Assembly (NCBI GenBank): GCA_030653385.1
Contig: JAURZM010000079.1
Coordinates: 1-64,000, forward strand
Origin: Rubrivivax sp.
Lineage (GTDB): Bacteria; Pseudomonadota; Gammaproteobacteria; Burkholderiales; Burkholderiaceae_C
Direction: 5' to 3'
DNA length: 64,000 nt
The position numbers were made by a program, and so were the translations under genes. Below the pieces are notes generated by a model that was given only the letters and a program-made list of their open reading frames with translations, searched no databases and was not told the DNA's origin. Of this stretch, positions 19,480-27,896 are shown in pieces. The stretch's first letter is position 1; each line of letters starts with the position of its first letter.

Positions 19480-20259
19480 ATGACCTTCCTGGCCATCGAC
19501 ATCGGCAACACCCGCTTGAAGTGGGCCCTGTACGCCGCCCCTCACCCCGGCGCCGTGCTGCTGGACCAGGGCGCGGTCTTCCTGGAAACCATCGACGACC
19601 TGGCCGAAAAGGACTGGAAGTCCTTGCGTGCACCCACCAGCATGCTGGGCTGCGTGGTCGCCGGCGACGCCGTGCGCCGGCGCGTCGAAGCACAGATGGA
19701 ACTGTGGGACATCGAACCCCACTGGGTGGTGCCTTCTTCCCACGAGGCCGGCCTTAGCAACGGCTACGACCACCCCAGCCGGTTGGGCGCCGACCGCTGG
19801 GTGGCGCTGGCCGGCGCACGTGCACGTGTGCTGGCCCACGTGCCCAGGGGCGGCACGCCGCGACCCGCGCTGGTGGTGATGGTGGGCACGGCCGTGACCG
19901 TGGACGCGCTGGACGCCAGCGGCCGTTTCCTGGGTGGCCTGATCCTGCCCGGCTTCGGCCTCATGCTGCGTGCGCTGGAACAGGGCACGGCCGGCCTGAA
20001 GGTGCCCACCGGTGAAGTGGTCGACTTCCCCACCAACACCAGCGACGCCCTGATGAGCGGCGGCGCCGAAGCCATTGCCGGTGCGGTCGAACGTCAGGCG
20101 CGGCGCCTCCAAGTTCACACCAGCGCCGAACCGATGCTGCTGATCACCGGCGGCGCGGCCGTGAAGCTGGTGCCCATCACCGACCTACCCTTCGAAACCG
20201 TCGAGACGCTGATTTTCGAAGGCTTGCTGATGATCCAGAGCAAACGATTGGCCCTGTAA
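19480..20259 (+). CDS. coaX: type III pantothenate kinase
   Basis: Catalyses ATP-dependent phosphorylation of pantothenate, the first step of coenzyme A synthesis. At 259 residues it has the usual length. Sugar-kinase-like fold motifs are visible: DIGNTRLKW at residues 6-14, HPSRLGADRWVAL near 105 and VGTAVTVDAL near 140. The ATG at 19480 matches the family N-terminus; an open frame reaching upstream to 19348 is non-homologous. The 3' end faces the hybrid kinase gene across repeat copy B. The birA gene often found beside it in other bacteria is not in this window. Confidence 0.93.
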   Translation: MTFLAIDIGNTRLKWALYAAPHPGAVLLDQGAVFLETIDDLAEKDWKSLRAPTSMLGCVVAGDAVRRRVEAQMELWDIEPHWVVPSSHEAGLSNGYDHPSRLGADRWVALAGARARVLAHVPRGGTPRPALVVMVGTAVTVDALDASGRFLGGLILPGFGLMLRALEQGTAGLKVPTGEVVDFPTNTSDALMSGGAEAIAGAVERQARRLQVHTSAEPMLLITGGAAVKLVPITDLPFETVETLIFEGLLMIQSKRLAL

Positions 20260-20275
20260 CCCGGCGCGTCCCCAA

Positions 20276-20358
20276 CCAAGGCCATGCGCGGATCCGGCTC
20301 AGCCGGTCCGCTGCATGAGCCCCCTCGGGGGGCAGCGACCGAAGGGAGCGTGGGGGCC
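20276..20358. repeat. 83-bp palindromic repeat, copy B (between coaX and a hybrid kinase)
   Basis: Near-identical to copy A at 2916-2998, with three substitutions. It again occupies a gap between two convergent genes and contains the GCCCCC-TCG-GGGGGC hairpin. The copy ends 6 bases before the stop codon of the minus-strand kinase gene. Confidence 0.85.
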
Positions 20359-20363
20359 CACTG

Positions 20364-22139
20364 CTACAACCAACGCTGAACCAGTTCGCGCAGTTGTTCG
20401 CGGGAGTAGGGCTTGGCCAGGTGGCCGTCCATGCCAGCGGCCATGGACTGCGCGGCGTCTTCGTCGAAGGCATTGGCGGTCAGCGCCACGATGGGCACCC
20501 GGGGCAGTCGCAGCCGGGCTTCGCGCTCGCGGGCCTGGCGGGTGGCTTCGTAGCCGTCCAGCACCGGCATCTGGATGTCCATCAGCACCAGGTCCACCCG
20601 CTGCTGCTCCAGCACACCCAGTGCCTGGGCGCCGTCTTCGGCTTCCAGCACGTCGACCCCGAAGGACTGCAGCATCTCGGCGCCGATCATGCGGTTGACG
20701 GCGTTGTCCTCGACCAGCAGCACGGTGCCACCCAGGCTGCCACTTTCGCTGAGGCGGCCAAAGTCCGACTCGTAGGAAGGCAGCGCCATATTGGGCGCCA
20801 GCGGCAGGAAGAGCGTGAAGGAAAAAACCGAGCCCACACCCATGCGGCTGCCGACCTCGATCCGCCCGCCCATCGCTTCGATGATGCGCTGACTGATGGC
20901 CAGGCCCAGGCCGGTGCCACCCCGCAGCCTGGACCGCGTGCTGTCGACCTGGTGAAAAGGCTGGAACACGGTCTGCAGTGACAGCGTGGGTATGCCGATG
21001 CCGGTGTCCTGCACCTCGAAACGCACACGCGATGCCACCTCGTCGCGCATCAGCGCCGTCAGCCGCAGGGTGACGCTGCCCTTCTCGGTGAACTTGACGC
21101 CATTGCCCAGCAGGTTCAACAGCACCTGCTTCAGGCGCGGCGCGTCGCCCACCACGCCGTCGGGCACGTTGTCACCCAGTTGCAGCGCGATGCTCAGGCC
21201 GCGGCTTTCGGCATTGGCACGGAACAGCGCGGTGGCCGAGGCCACCACCGCATGCAGCGACATCGGTGCGTTGACCAGCACCAGCTTGCCGGCTTCGATC
21301 TTGGAGTGGTCCAGCACGTCGTTCAGGATGTCCATCAAGGACTCACCCGAATCTGCCGCGGTTTTCACCAGCCGGCGCTGGCGCAGGTCCAGCGGCGTCT
21401 GGCGCAACAGTTCCAGCGCGCCCAGCACCCCGTTCATCGGCGTGCGGATCTCGTGGCTCATGGTGGCCAGGAACTGGCTCTTGGCCAGGTTGGCCGATTC
21501 GGCCGATTCCTTGGCCCGCACCAGAGAGGCGTTGGCCTCGTCGGCTTCGGCGCTGTGGCGCAGCGAACGCAGCGTGGTGTCGCGGAACTCGGCCGTCGTG
21601 CGGTGCATCGTGATGCCAAACAGCGTGACCAGCACCGCCAATGGCACCGAGTGGGCTGGCCCGGGCAGCAGCGACACGATCGACAGCGCGCCCACCTGCA
21701 GCAGGTTCAGGTAGAGGTAGCTGCGCCCGGCCACCGACATGAAAAGTGCAGCCGTGGCCACCGAGCCGCAGGCCAGCACACCGTAAACCGTGCCGGTGGG
21801 ACCCGGCAACGACGGGTAGATGAAAAACGTGGCCACGACCCACATCAGGCCCGCCAGCACGGCATTGCCCTCGAGCCGGCGCACGACGGCGTCGACCTCC
21901 ACCTCGCCAGTCACCACCCGTCCGGCCATGCGGTGGCTGATGAACCAGCGCCAGACCGCCACGCCCACCCCGAGGGCCAGGATGACGGCAGCAGCCTGGG
22001 GCTTGCCTGCCTGCCAGCCCAGCCAGGCAATGAACAGCACCGCCACCACCAGCAAAGGCACCGTCCGCGCCGAATTGCGCAGCGCGACCTCGAGGGTCTG
22101 GCGATGAATGGCCTGGTCGATGCCGGTGCTGTCGGTCAT
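20364..22139 (-). CDS. membrane-bound hybrid sensor histidine kinase
   Basis: 591 residues. About six transmembrane segments occupy residues ~25-185 with no large periplasmic loop, so it probably senses within the membrane. The phospho-accepting His lies in SHEIRTPMNG (~residue 229), followed by HATPase blocks and a C-terminal receiver domain (~470-590) with VEDNAVNR and phospho-acceptor LVLMDIQMPVLDGYE. No separate output regulator is adjacent. The start at ATG 22139 leaves 46 bases to the upstream CBS gene on the same strand, with which it may share a transcript. Confidence 0.9.
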   Translation of the reverse strand: MTDSTGIDQAIHRQTLEVALRNSARTVPLLVVAVLFIAWLGWQAGKPQAAAVILALGVGVAVWRWFISHRMAGRVVTGEVEVDAVVRRLEGNAVLAGLMWVVATFFIYPSLPGPTGTVYGVLACGSVATAALFMSVAGRSYLYLNLLQVGALSIVSLLPGPAHSVPLAVLVTLFGITMHRTTAEFRDTTLRSLRHSAEADEANASLVRAKESAESANLAKSQFLATMSHEIRTPMNGVLGALELLRQTPLDLRQRRLVKTAADSGESLMDILNDVLDHSKIEAGKLVLVNAPMSLHAVVASATALFRANAESRGLSIALQLGDNVPDGVVGDAPRLKQVLLNLLGNGVKFTEKGSVTLRLTALMRDEVASRVRFEVQDTGIGIPTLSLQTVFQPFHQVDSTRSRLRGGTGLGLAISQRIIEAMGGRIEVGSRMGVGSVFSFTLFLPLAPNMALPSYESDFGRLSESGSLGGTVLLVEDNAVNRMIGAEMLQSFGVDVLEAEDGAQALGVLEQQRVDLVLMDIQMPVLDGYEATRQAREREARLRLPRVPIVALTANAFDEDAAQSMAAGMDGHLAKPYSREQLRELVQRWL

Positions 22140-22185
22140 GGGCTGGCGAGCATAGCGCCGCCCGGCCTTCCTGGCGGCTGGTGAA

Positions 22186-22614
22186 CTAGGATTGGATGTA
22201 GCTTTCCAGCTGTGCGATGGTGGACTCGTGGTCGGCAATGATGTCGTCCAAGATGTCGCGGATGGAGATCATGCCCAACACGGTGTGACCGTCCAGCACC
22301 GGCAGGTGGCGGATCTTCTTTTCGCTCATCAGCGCCATGCAGGCACGTGTGCCGGTGGTCGATGTCACGGTGAAGACATTGCGCGTCATGATGTCGGCCA
22401 CCTGCGTTTCCCTGGAATTGCGGCCCTGCAGCGCGATCTTGCGGGTGTAGTCGCGCTCGGAAAGCACGCCCACCAGCCGGCCTCGCTCCATCACCATCAA
22501 CGCACCCACTTCGTAACGGGCCAGCAGTTCGAGTGCAGCAAACACCGATTCGTCGGGGCGCACATGCCACAGGGTACCGTCGCGCGTCTTCAGCAGTTCT
22601 GACACGGGCTTCAT
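22186..22614 (-). CDS. CBS-pair domain protein
   Basis: 142-residue protein made almost entirely of two CBS motifs (residues ~10-65 and ~75-135). Each ends with the typical G-x-(L/I)-S-x-RD sequence: GVLSERD and GMISIRD. CBS pairs usually bind adenine nucleotides or S-adenosylmethionine and act as regulatory modules. The target is unknown. The start at ATG 22614 has an excellent ribosome binding site (GGAGG, 8 bases upstream). It lies directly upstream of the hybrid kinase gene. Confidence 0.9.
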   Translation of the reverse strand: MKPVSELLKTRDGTLWHVRPDESVFAALELLARYEVGALMVMERGRLVGVLSERDYTRKIALQGRNSRETQVADIMTRNVFTVTSTTGTRACMALMSEKKIRHLPVLDGHTVLGMISIRDILDDIIADHESTIAQLESYIQS

Positions 22615-22783
22615 CGGCAGGACCTCCGGAAAACTGACCCAAGGCGGGCCAGCAAGACTACCTGAACGGCAGGCGGCATCAAGAGGGCAGCCCCGATGCA
22701 GCGCGCCCGCCAGCCCGGCCGGCCCGGCCGGCCTGACCGGCCTGAGGCTGCAAGGACTTGGGTCTGATGAGAAGATGTTGTCG

Positions 22784-23686
22784 ATGAAACGCGACACAGG
22801 CGACGCTGCCCTCCATCGACCCAGGGCCCGCGGCAAGGCGCGGCATCTGTGGGGTGCTGCTGCCGCTGTGCTGGCTTTTGTGCTGCTGATGGGTGGCTGC
22901 GCCACGCTGGACGAACACCAACGGCGCTGGATCTTCCAGCCCAGCGACCGCAGCTGGGGTGGCGGCGCGGCGGCCGAAGGCATGCAGGAGGTCTGGGTTC
23001 CCTTCGAGTCGGCTGCCACGGGCCAGGCGGTGCGCCTGAACGGCCTGTGGCTGCCCCAGGACGACCCCAAGGCGCCACGCCTGCTGTACCTGCACGGTGC
23101 ACGCTGGGACGTGCGCAGCAGCGCCGGCCGCATGCGGCGCATGCACGAGCTGGGTTTTGCCGTGCTGGGCATCGACTACCGCGGCTTCGGCCGCAGCAGC
23201 GAAGGCCTGCCGTCGGAAGAGCTGGCGCAGGAAGACGCCCGAGCAGCTTGGGATTGGCTGGCGCAACAACAACCGTTGGCGCCGCGCTACCTGTTCGGCC
23301 ATTCGCTGGGGGGTGCCATCGCGGTGCAACTGGCAGCCGACGTGAACGACGAAGCCGGGCTCATCGTCGAAGGCACCTTCACGTCGATCCGTGATGTCGT
23401 GGGCACCTTCAAGTGGGGCTGGCTGCCGCTGGGGCCGCTGATCACGCAGCGTTTCGACGCCGCCGCGCAGATTGCCCGCGTCGGCACGCCGGTGCTGGTG
23501 GTGCACGGCAGTGAAGACCGGTTGATTCGCCCCACCCTGGGGCAGGCGCTGTACGACAAGGCGGCGCAGCCCAAGCGTTTTGTGCTGGTCGAAGGTGGTT
23601 CGCACCACAACACCAATTCGCTGGGGCAAAACGACTACCGGCAGGCGCTGGCCGATCTCTTCGGCCTGCCCACGCAACGTCGCTGA
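22784..23686 (+). CDS. alpha/beta hydrolase, probable lipoprotein
   Basis: 300-residue hydrolase with a likely complete catalytic triad: Ser174 in GHSLGG, Asp245 in HGSEDRL and His274 in GGSHHN. The N-terminus has a basic start, a hydrophobic segment and LMGGCATL, a lipobox-like site, so the protein is probably anchored in the envelope. The family (BEM46-like serine hydrolases) has varied ester or peptide substrates, and none can be assigned. An ATG at 22775 is an equally plausible start, three codons earlier. The ~165 bases upstream are rich in CCGGCCGG repeats. Confidence 0.85.
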   Translation: MKRDTGDAALHRPRARGKARHLWGAAAAVLAFVLLMGGCATLDEHQRRWIFQPSDRSWGGGAAAEGMQEVWVPFESAATGQAVRLNGLWLPQDDPKAPRLLYLHGARWDVRSSAGRMRRMHELGFAVLGIDYRGFGRSSEGLPSEELAQEDARAAWDWLAQQQPLAPRYLFGHSLGGAIAVQLAADVNDEAGLIVEGTFTSIRDVVGTFKWGWLPLGPLITQRFDAAAQIARVGTPVLVVHGSEDRLIRPTLGQALYDKAAQPKRFVLVEGGSHHNTNSLGQNDYRQALADLFGLPTQRR

Positions 23687-23871
23687 GGCCGCTGAGACCA
23701 GCTTCTGGGGTGCGCGTCGCAAGGCCCTTGCGCAGGCCCGAGCTTTGGGCATAGGCCAACTGCACGATGCGCCAGCGCCTGTGGGGGTTACTTCAACTCC
23801 GGCCCCGGCGCATCATCCCTGGCGCTGCAGCACGAGCCCACCCGGGCGGCCAGCGCAGGGAGCTTCGCCAC

Positions 23872-25125
23872 ATGAACAGCACCACACCGGCCGGCCTGCC
23901 GGCCTCGGAGCGCATCGCCACGCTGGACGTGCTGCGCGGCTTTGCGCTGATGGGCATCCTGATCATGAACATGCCCGGTTTCAGCTACAGCGGCTGGCAC
24001 GAATCCGACGGCTCGCACTACTGGCCAGGGCAGATCGACCAGCTGGCTGAGCAGGTGCGCGACGCGCTGTTTTCAGGCAAGTTCAACAGCCTCTTCAGCG
24101 TGCTCTTCGGCCTGGGTTTCACGATCCAGTTTGCCCGCATGCAGCAGCAGGACCCGCTGCACGCCGACCGCCTGTACCTGCGCCGACTGCTGGTGCTGTT
24201 TGTGCTGGGCGTGCTGCACGCCTGCGTGTTCTGGTTCGGCGACGTGCTGCACGTCTACGCGCTGCTCGGCATTCTGCTGCTGTTCGGGCTGCGACGTGTC
24301 AGCGACCGCGGCCTGGTGCTCATCATGGTGGGCTGCATCGTCTACCCGCTGGTGGCCAGTCTCTTGCGGGTGGCCTTTGTGACCAAGGAGTTCACGGCCA
24401 GCCGCGTGGCGCTGGGCAAGAGCTTTGCACTCAAGGCTGACGCTGCCTACGGCGCCGGCAGCTTTTTCGACACGGCGCGCGAAAACCTGCGCATCGTGAT
24501 GTTCGACTACACCGACCTGTACTCGCTGTGGGGCACCTTCGGCTGGTATGTGAGCATGACCTTGACCATGCTGCTGGGCGTGTTGGCCGGCCGCCGCCGG
24601 TGGGCCACCCGCATTCCCGAGCTGATGCCGCAGATCAAGCGCCTGACGTGGGTCATGCTGATCGTGGGTCTGGCCTTGTCCACCACGGCCACGATGATCT
24701 GGGAAGCCAACCGCACACCCGGCCCTTCGCTGATCAAGACCTTCGCCGGCCTTTGCTACAACGTGTCGCGGCCGATGCTGATGGTGTTTTACGTGCTGCT
24801 GATCGTGCAGCTGTTCCACCGGCCCTCATGGAAACCCCTCTTCAAGCCCTTCGAGCTGGCCGGCCGCATGCCGCTGACCAACTACCTGATGCAGACCGCC
24901 TTGTGCACCACGCTGTTTTACGCCTGGGGCTTCGGCCTGTGGGCCAAGGTGGGGCCGGCGGCCGGGTTGGCGCTGTCGCTGGCGCTGTTTTTCTGCATCC
25001 AGGTGCCGTGGAGCTGGTGGTGGCTGAAGTCACACGATCGCGGCCCGCTGGAAGCGCTGTGGTCGCGCCTGACCTACGGCCGGCGCCCGGCCAAGACATC
25101 GGCCGCGGGCGCCAGGCCCGCGTGA
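23872..25125 (+). CDS. DUF418-family membrane protein
   Basis: 417-residue polytopic membrane protein with the diagnostic N-terminus RIATLDVLRGFALMGILIMN. About nine to ten hydrophobic segments follow, and the C-terminal DUF418 domain has FELAGRMPLTNYL (~residue 325). The family resembles acyltransferase-3 type membrane proteins, and its biochemical role is not established. ATG 23872 is preceded by AGGGAG and was preferred over an upstream start at 23767 that adds arginine-rich sequence. It is convergent with the thioesterase gene, whose stop abuts its own at 25125/25126. Confidence 0.88.
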   Translation: MNSTTPAGLPASERIATLDVLRGFALMGILIMNMPGFSYSGWHESDGSHYWPGQIDQLAEQVRDALFSGKFNSLFSVLFGLGFTIQFARMQQQDPLHADRLYLRRLLVLFVLGVLHACVFWFGDVLHVYALLGILLLFGLRRVSDRGLVLIMVGCIVYPLVASLLRVAFVTKEFTASRVALGKSFALKADAAYGAGSFFDTARENLRIVMFDYTDLYSLWGTFGWYVSMTLTMLLGVLAGRRRWATRIPELMPQIKRLTWVMLIVGLALSTTATMIWEANRTPGPSLIKTFAGLCYNVSRPMLMVFYVLLIVQLFHRPSWKPLFKPFELAGRMPLTNYLMQTALCTTLFYAWGFGLWAKVGPAAGLALSLALFFCIQVPWSWWWLKSHDRGPLEALWSRLTYGRRPAKTSAAGARPA

Positions 25126-25542
25126 TCAGACCGGCTCTTGCAAAGCCGCCCGCACGTCGTCGGGCAAGGCCTGCGGGCGATGGGTGTGCAGCGACGTGCA
25201 CACCAGCACCTGCAGCGCCCGCAGGCGCAGTTCGCCGCTGTTGCTGCTGCAGGCATGTTGAAGCGTCAGCGAACTGCGGCCCAGCTTGGCCACGGTCACT
25301 TGCCACTGCAGCATGTCGCCATGCCGGCTGACGGCCGTGAAATCCACCTCCAGCCGCACCGTGGGCAGGCCGATGCGGCGAGCGCCGATCAGCTGGGCAT
25401 AGGGGATCGACAATGCGCGGTCGAACCACTCTTCCACCACGCCGTTCAACATCACCAGGTACTGCGGAAAAAAGACGATGCCGGCCGGGTCGCAGTCGGA
25501 AAAGCGCACCGGGCGCTGCGCGATGAATGTGCCCGGCGACAT
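25126..25542 (-). CDS. acyl-CoA thioesterase, 4-hydroxybenzoyl-CoA thioesterase family
   Basis: Hot-dog-fold thioesterase of 138 residues. RFSDCDPAGIVFFPQY (residues ~13-28) contains the catalytic Asp and the helix start of the 4HBT family. The ATG overlaps the stop of the upstream CoA ligase gene (TGATG), so the two are translationally coupled. The likely role is to release CoA from aromatic acyl-CoA such as 2-aminobenzoyl-CoA when intermediates accumulate. This is inferred from context. Confidence 0.87.
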   Translation of the reverse strand: MSPGTFIAQRPVRFSDCDPAGIVFFPQYLVMLNGVVEEWFDRALSIPYAQLIGARRIGLPTVRLEVDFTAVSRHGDMLQWQVTVAKLGRSSLTLQHACSSNSGELRLRALQVLVCTSLHTHRPQALPDDVRAALQEPV

Positions 25543-27173
25543 CAAGCGCCGGCCTTCAGCCGAAAGCGCTGCAGCTTGCCGGTTTCGGTGCGTGGCAACT
25601 TGTCCAGAAAAACGATCTCACGCGGGTACTTGTAGGGTGCGATGCTCTGTTTCACGAAGTCCTGCAGCGCCTTGCCCAGGCTGTCATTGCCGGTATGGCC
25701 GGGGCGCAGCACCACGAAGGCCTTGACGATCATGCCGCGGGCTTCGTCGGCCTGACCGATGACCCCGCACTCGGCCACCGCGGGGTGCAGCAGCAGCGCG
25801 TCTTCGACCTCGGGGCCGGCGATGTTGTAACCGCCCGAGATGATCATGTCGTCGGTGCGCGCCTGGTAGACAAACTGGCCGTCGACATCCACCCGGTAGG
25901 CATCGCCGGTCAGGTTCCAACCGTTTTGCACGTAGTTGGCCTGCCGTGGGTCGTCCAGGTACTTGCAGCCGGTGGGGCCCTTCACGGCCAGGCGGCCCAC
26001 CTGGCCGGCTGGCACTTCGTGGCCTGTTTCGTCCAGCACCACGGCGCGGTAACCCGGCACCGGCAAGCCGGTGGCGCCCCCCCTGGCCTGGCTTTCGTCG
26101 GCGCTGATGAAGATGTGGAACATCTCGGTCGAGCCGATGCCGTCGATGATCTCGATGCCTGTCGATTCGCGCCAGAGCTGGCGTGTGGCCGCCGGCAGCG
26201 CTTCGCCGGCGGACACACACTTGCGCAGCGATCGCAGGTCGTGCGCCGCCACCTGCGCTGCCATCGCGCGGTAAGAGGTAGGCGCGGTGAAACACACGCT
26301 GGCCTTGTACTGCGCGATGGCCGGCAGCAGCAAGTCGGGCGAGGCCTTTTCGATCAGCACCGCACAGGCCCCGATGGACAGCGGAAACACCAGCAGGCCA
26401 CCGAGGCCGAAAGTGAAGGCCAGCGGCGGGCTGCCGATGAACACGTCGTCGGGCTGCGCACGCAGCACATGCGGTGGCCAGCAGACCGTGGCGGCCATCA
26501 CGTCGCGGTGGAAGTGCAGCGTGCCCTTGGGCACACCGGTGGTGCCGCTGGTGAAGGCCATCAGGCAGATGTCGTCGGCGGCGGTGTCCACGTTGTCGAA
26601 GTGCGGCGGCTTGTCGGCGGCGCGAGTTTCGAGTTGCCCCCCGAAGTTCAGCACCTGCTGCAGCGTGGGGCAATCCGGCAGGGCCAGTTGCAGCTCTTCG
26701 GCCAGCCGCGCGTCACACAAGGCATGGCTGATCTGCGCCTTGTGCGCGATGGCCACCAGCTCACGCGCACGCAGCAGCGGCATCGTGCCCACCGCAATGC
26801 CACCGGCCTTGACCACTGCAAACCAGCAGGCCGCCAGCATCGGTGAGTTGGCGCCGCGCAGCAGCACGCGGTTGCCGGGCACCAGGCCCATGTCGTGAAC
26901 CAGCACATGGGCGATGCGGTTGGCCTGGGCCTGCAGATCGGCATAGGTCCAGCGCACACCGGCGCCCTGGATGCACAGGCGGTCGCCGCGGCCTTCGGCC
27001 ACGTGGCGGTCGAGCAGCTCGGTGGCGCAGTTCAGGCGGGCGGGGAACTGCAGTTCGGGCAAGTCGAAGATGAGCTCGGGCAGCGCAGCCGGTGCGGGCA
27101 GCCGGTCTCGGGCAAAGGTGTCGAGGTGGGCGCTGTGGGCGCTGTGGCCGGGGGCTTGGGGCATCCGGTTCAT
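25542..27173 (-). CDS. 2-aminobenzoate-CoA ligase / benzoate-CoA ligase family protein
   Basis: AMP-forming aryl-CoA ligase of 543 residues, activating an aromatic acid with ATP and CoA in the cytosol. Adenylation motifs: FTSGTTGVPKGTLHFHRD (P-loop, ~residue 205), DGIGSTEMFHIF (~340) and the C-terminal hinge ARTDDMIISGGYNI (~430) with Lys in TETGKLQRF. Sequence style and its position divergent from kynB-kynU-kynA favour anthranilate (2-aminobenzoate), the product of KynU, as substrate. Benzoate is the alternative. I placed the start at ATG 27173; MPQ at 27164 is also possible. An open frame up to 27746 is non-homologous and overlaps kynB. Confidence 0.85.
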   Translation of the reverse strand: MNRMPQAPGHSAHSAHLDTFARDRLPAPAALPELIFDLPELQFPARLNCATELLDRHVAEGRGDRLCIQGAGVRWTYADLQAQANRIAHVLVHDMGLVPGNRVLLRGANSPMLAACWFAVVKAGGIAVGTMPLLRARELVAIAHKAQISHALCDARLAEELQLALPDCPTLQQVLNFGGQLETRAADKPPHFDNVDTAADDICLMAFTSGTTGVPKGTLHFHRDVMAATVCWPPHVLRAQPDDVFIGSPPLAFTFGLGGLLVFPLSIGACAVLIEKASPDLLLPAIAQYKASVCFTAPTSYRAMAAQVAAHDLRSLRKCVSAGEALPAATRQLWRESTGIEIIDGIGSTEMFHIFISADESQARGGATGLPVPGYRAVVLDETGHEVPAGQVGRLAVKGPTGCKYLDDPRQANYVQNGWNLTGDAYRVDVDGQFVYQARTDDMIISGGYNIAGPEVEDALLLHPAVAECGVIGQADEARGMIVKAFVVLRPGHTGNDSLGKALQDFVKQSIAPYKYPREIVFLDKLPRTETGKLQRFRLKAGA

Positions 27174-27245
27174 TCTTCGAGCCCTGCCGGGCCTTGTCAA
27201 TCGAGCGCAGCCGCCATCAAGCTGCACACGAGGCCGCGCCCTATC

Positions 27246-27896
27246 ATGCGCGCCATGCCTGCACACGAAGCCCGGCTCTGGGACATCTCGCCCCCGGTGC
27301 ACCCCGGCTCGCCGGTGTTCCCGGGCGACACACCGTTTGCGCTGCAGTGGGCCGCCCGCATCGGGCCCGGCTGCCCGGTGAACGTGAGCACGCTGACGCT
27401 GAGCCCGCACACCGGCGCACACGCCGACGCACCGCTGCACTACGGCAACGAAGGGGCGGCCATCGGCGCGGTGCCCTTGCTGCCCTACCTGGGCCGCTGC
27501 CGCGTCATCCACGCCATCGGCTGCGGGCCGCTGGTGCTGCTGTCTCACCTCGAACATGCGCTGCACGACTTGCCACCGCGCTTGCTGGTGCGCACCTATG
27601 CGCAGATGCCGCAAGACCGCTTCGACGACGATCTGCCGGCCTACGCCCCCGACACCGTGTCGCGTCTGGCCGACTTGGGCGTGCTGCTGATCGGCATCGA
27701 CAGCGCCAGCATCGACCCCGCCAGCAGCAAGACGCTGGAAAGCCACCAGCTCATCCGCCAGCGCGGCCTGCGGGTGCTGGAGAACCTGCTGCTGGACGAC
27801 GTGCCCGAAGGTGACTACGAACTCATCGCCCTGCCCCTGAAACTGAGCACGGCCTGTGCCTCACCGGTGCGCGCCGTCCTTCGAGAACTGCCATGA
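27246..27896 (+). CDS. kynB: arylformamidase (N-formylkynurenine formamidase)
   Basis: Hydrolyses N-formylkynurenine to kynurenine and formate, the second step of aerobic tryptophan degradation. It has 216 residues, like other bacterial KynB proteins. The N-terminal WDISPPVHPGSPVFPGD and the zinc-binding HTGAHADAPLHY are hallmarks of this cyclase-fold family. Its TGA overlaps the kynU ATG (ATGA). A second ATG at 27255 would shorten it by three residues. Confidence 0.94.
   Translation: MRAMPAHEARLWDISPPVHPGSPVFPGDTPFALQWAARIGPGCPVNVSTLTLSPHTGAHADAPLHYGNEGAAIGAVPLLPYLGRCRVIHAIGCGPLVLLSHLEHALHDLPPRLLVRTYAQMPQDRFDDDLPAYAPDTVSRLADLGVLLIGIDSASIDPASSKTLESHQLIRQRGLRVLENLLLDDVPEGDYELIALPLKLSTACASPVRAVLRELP

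Noticed and set aside
19265..19511. 82-residue N-terminal extension of IcmF
   Set aside because: The extra codons cross the 20-bp palindrome and lack family similarity, whereas the ATG at 19265 gives the expected N-terminus.
22618..22783. CCGGCCGG-rich stretch as an origin or recombination site
   Set aside because: Only short GC-rich motifs without regular spacing. Nothing ties it to a known site.
23718..23732. CGCAAG/CTTGCG stem after the alpha/beta hydrolase gene as a terminator
   Set aside because: The stem is only 6 bp with no T tract, and such short palindromes are expected by chance here.
27174..27746. N-terminal extension of the 2-aminobenzoate-CoA ligase
   Set aside because: It would overlap most of kynB on the other strand and has no similarity to CoA ligases.
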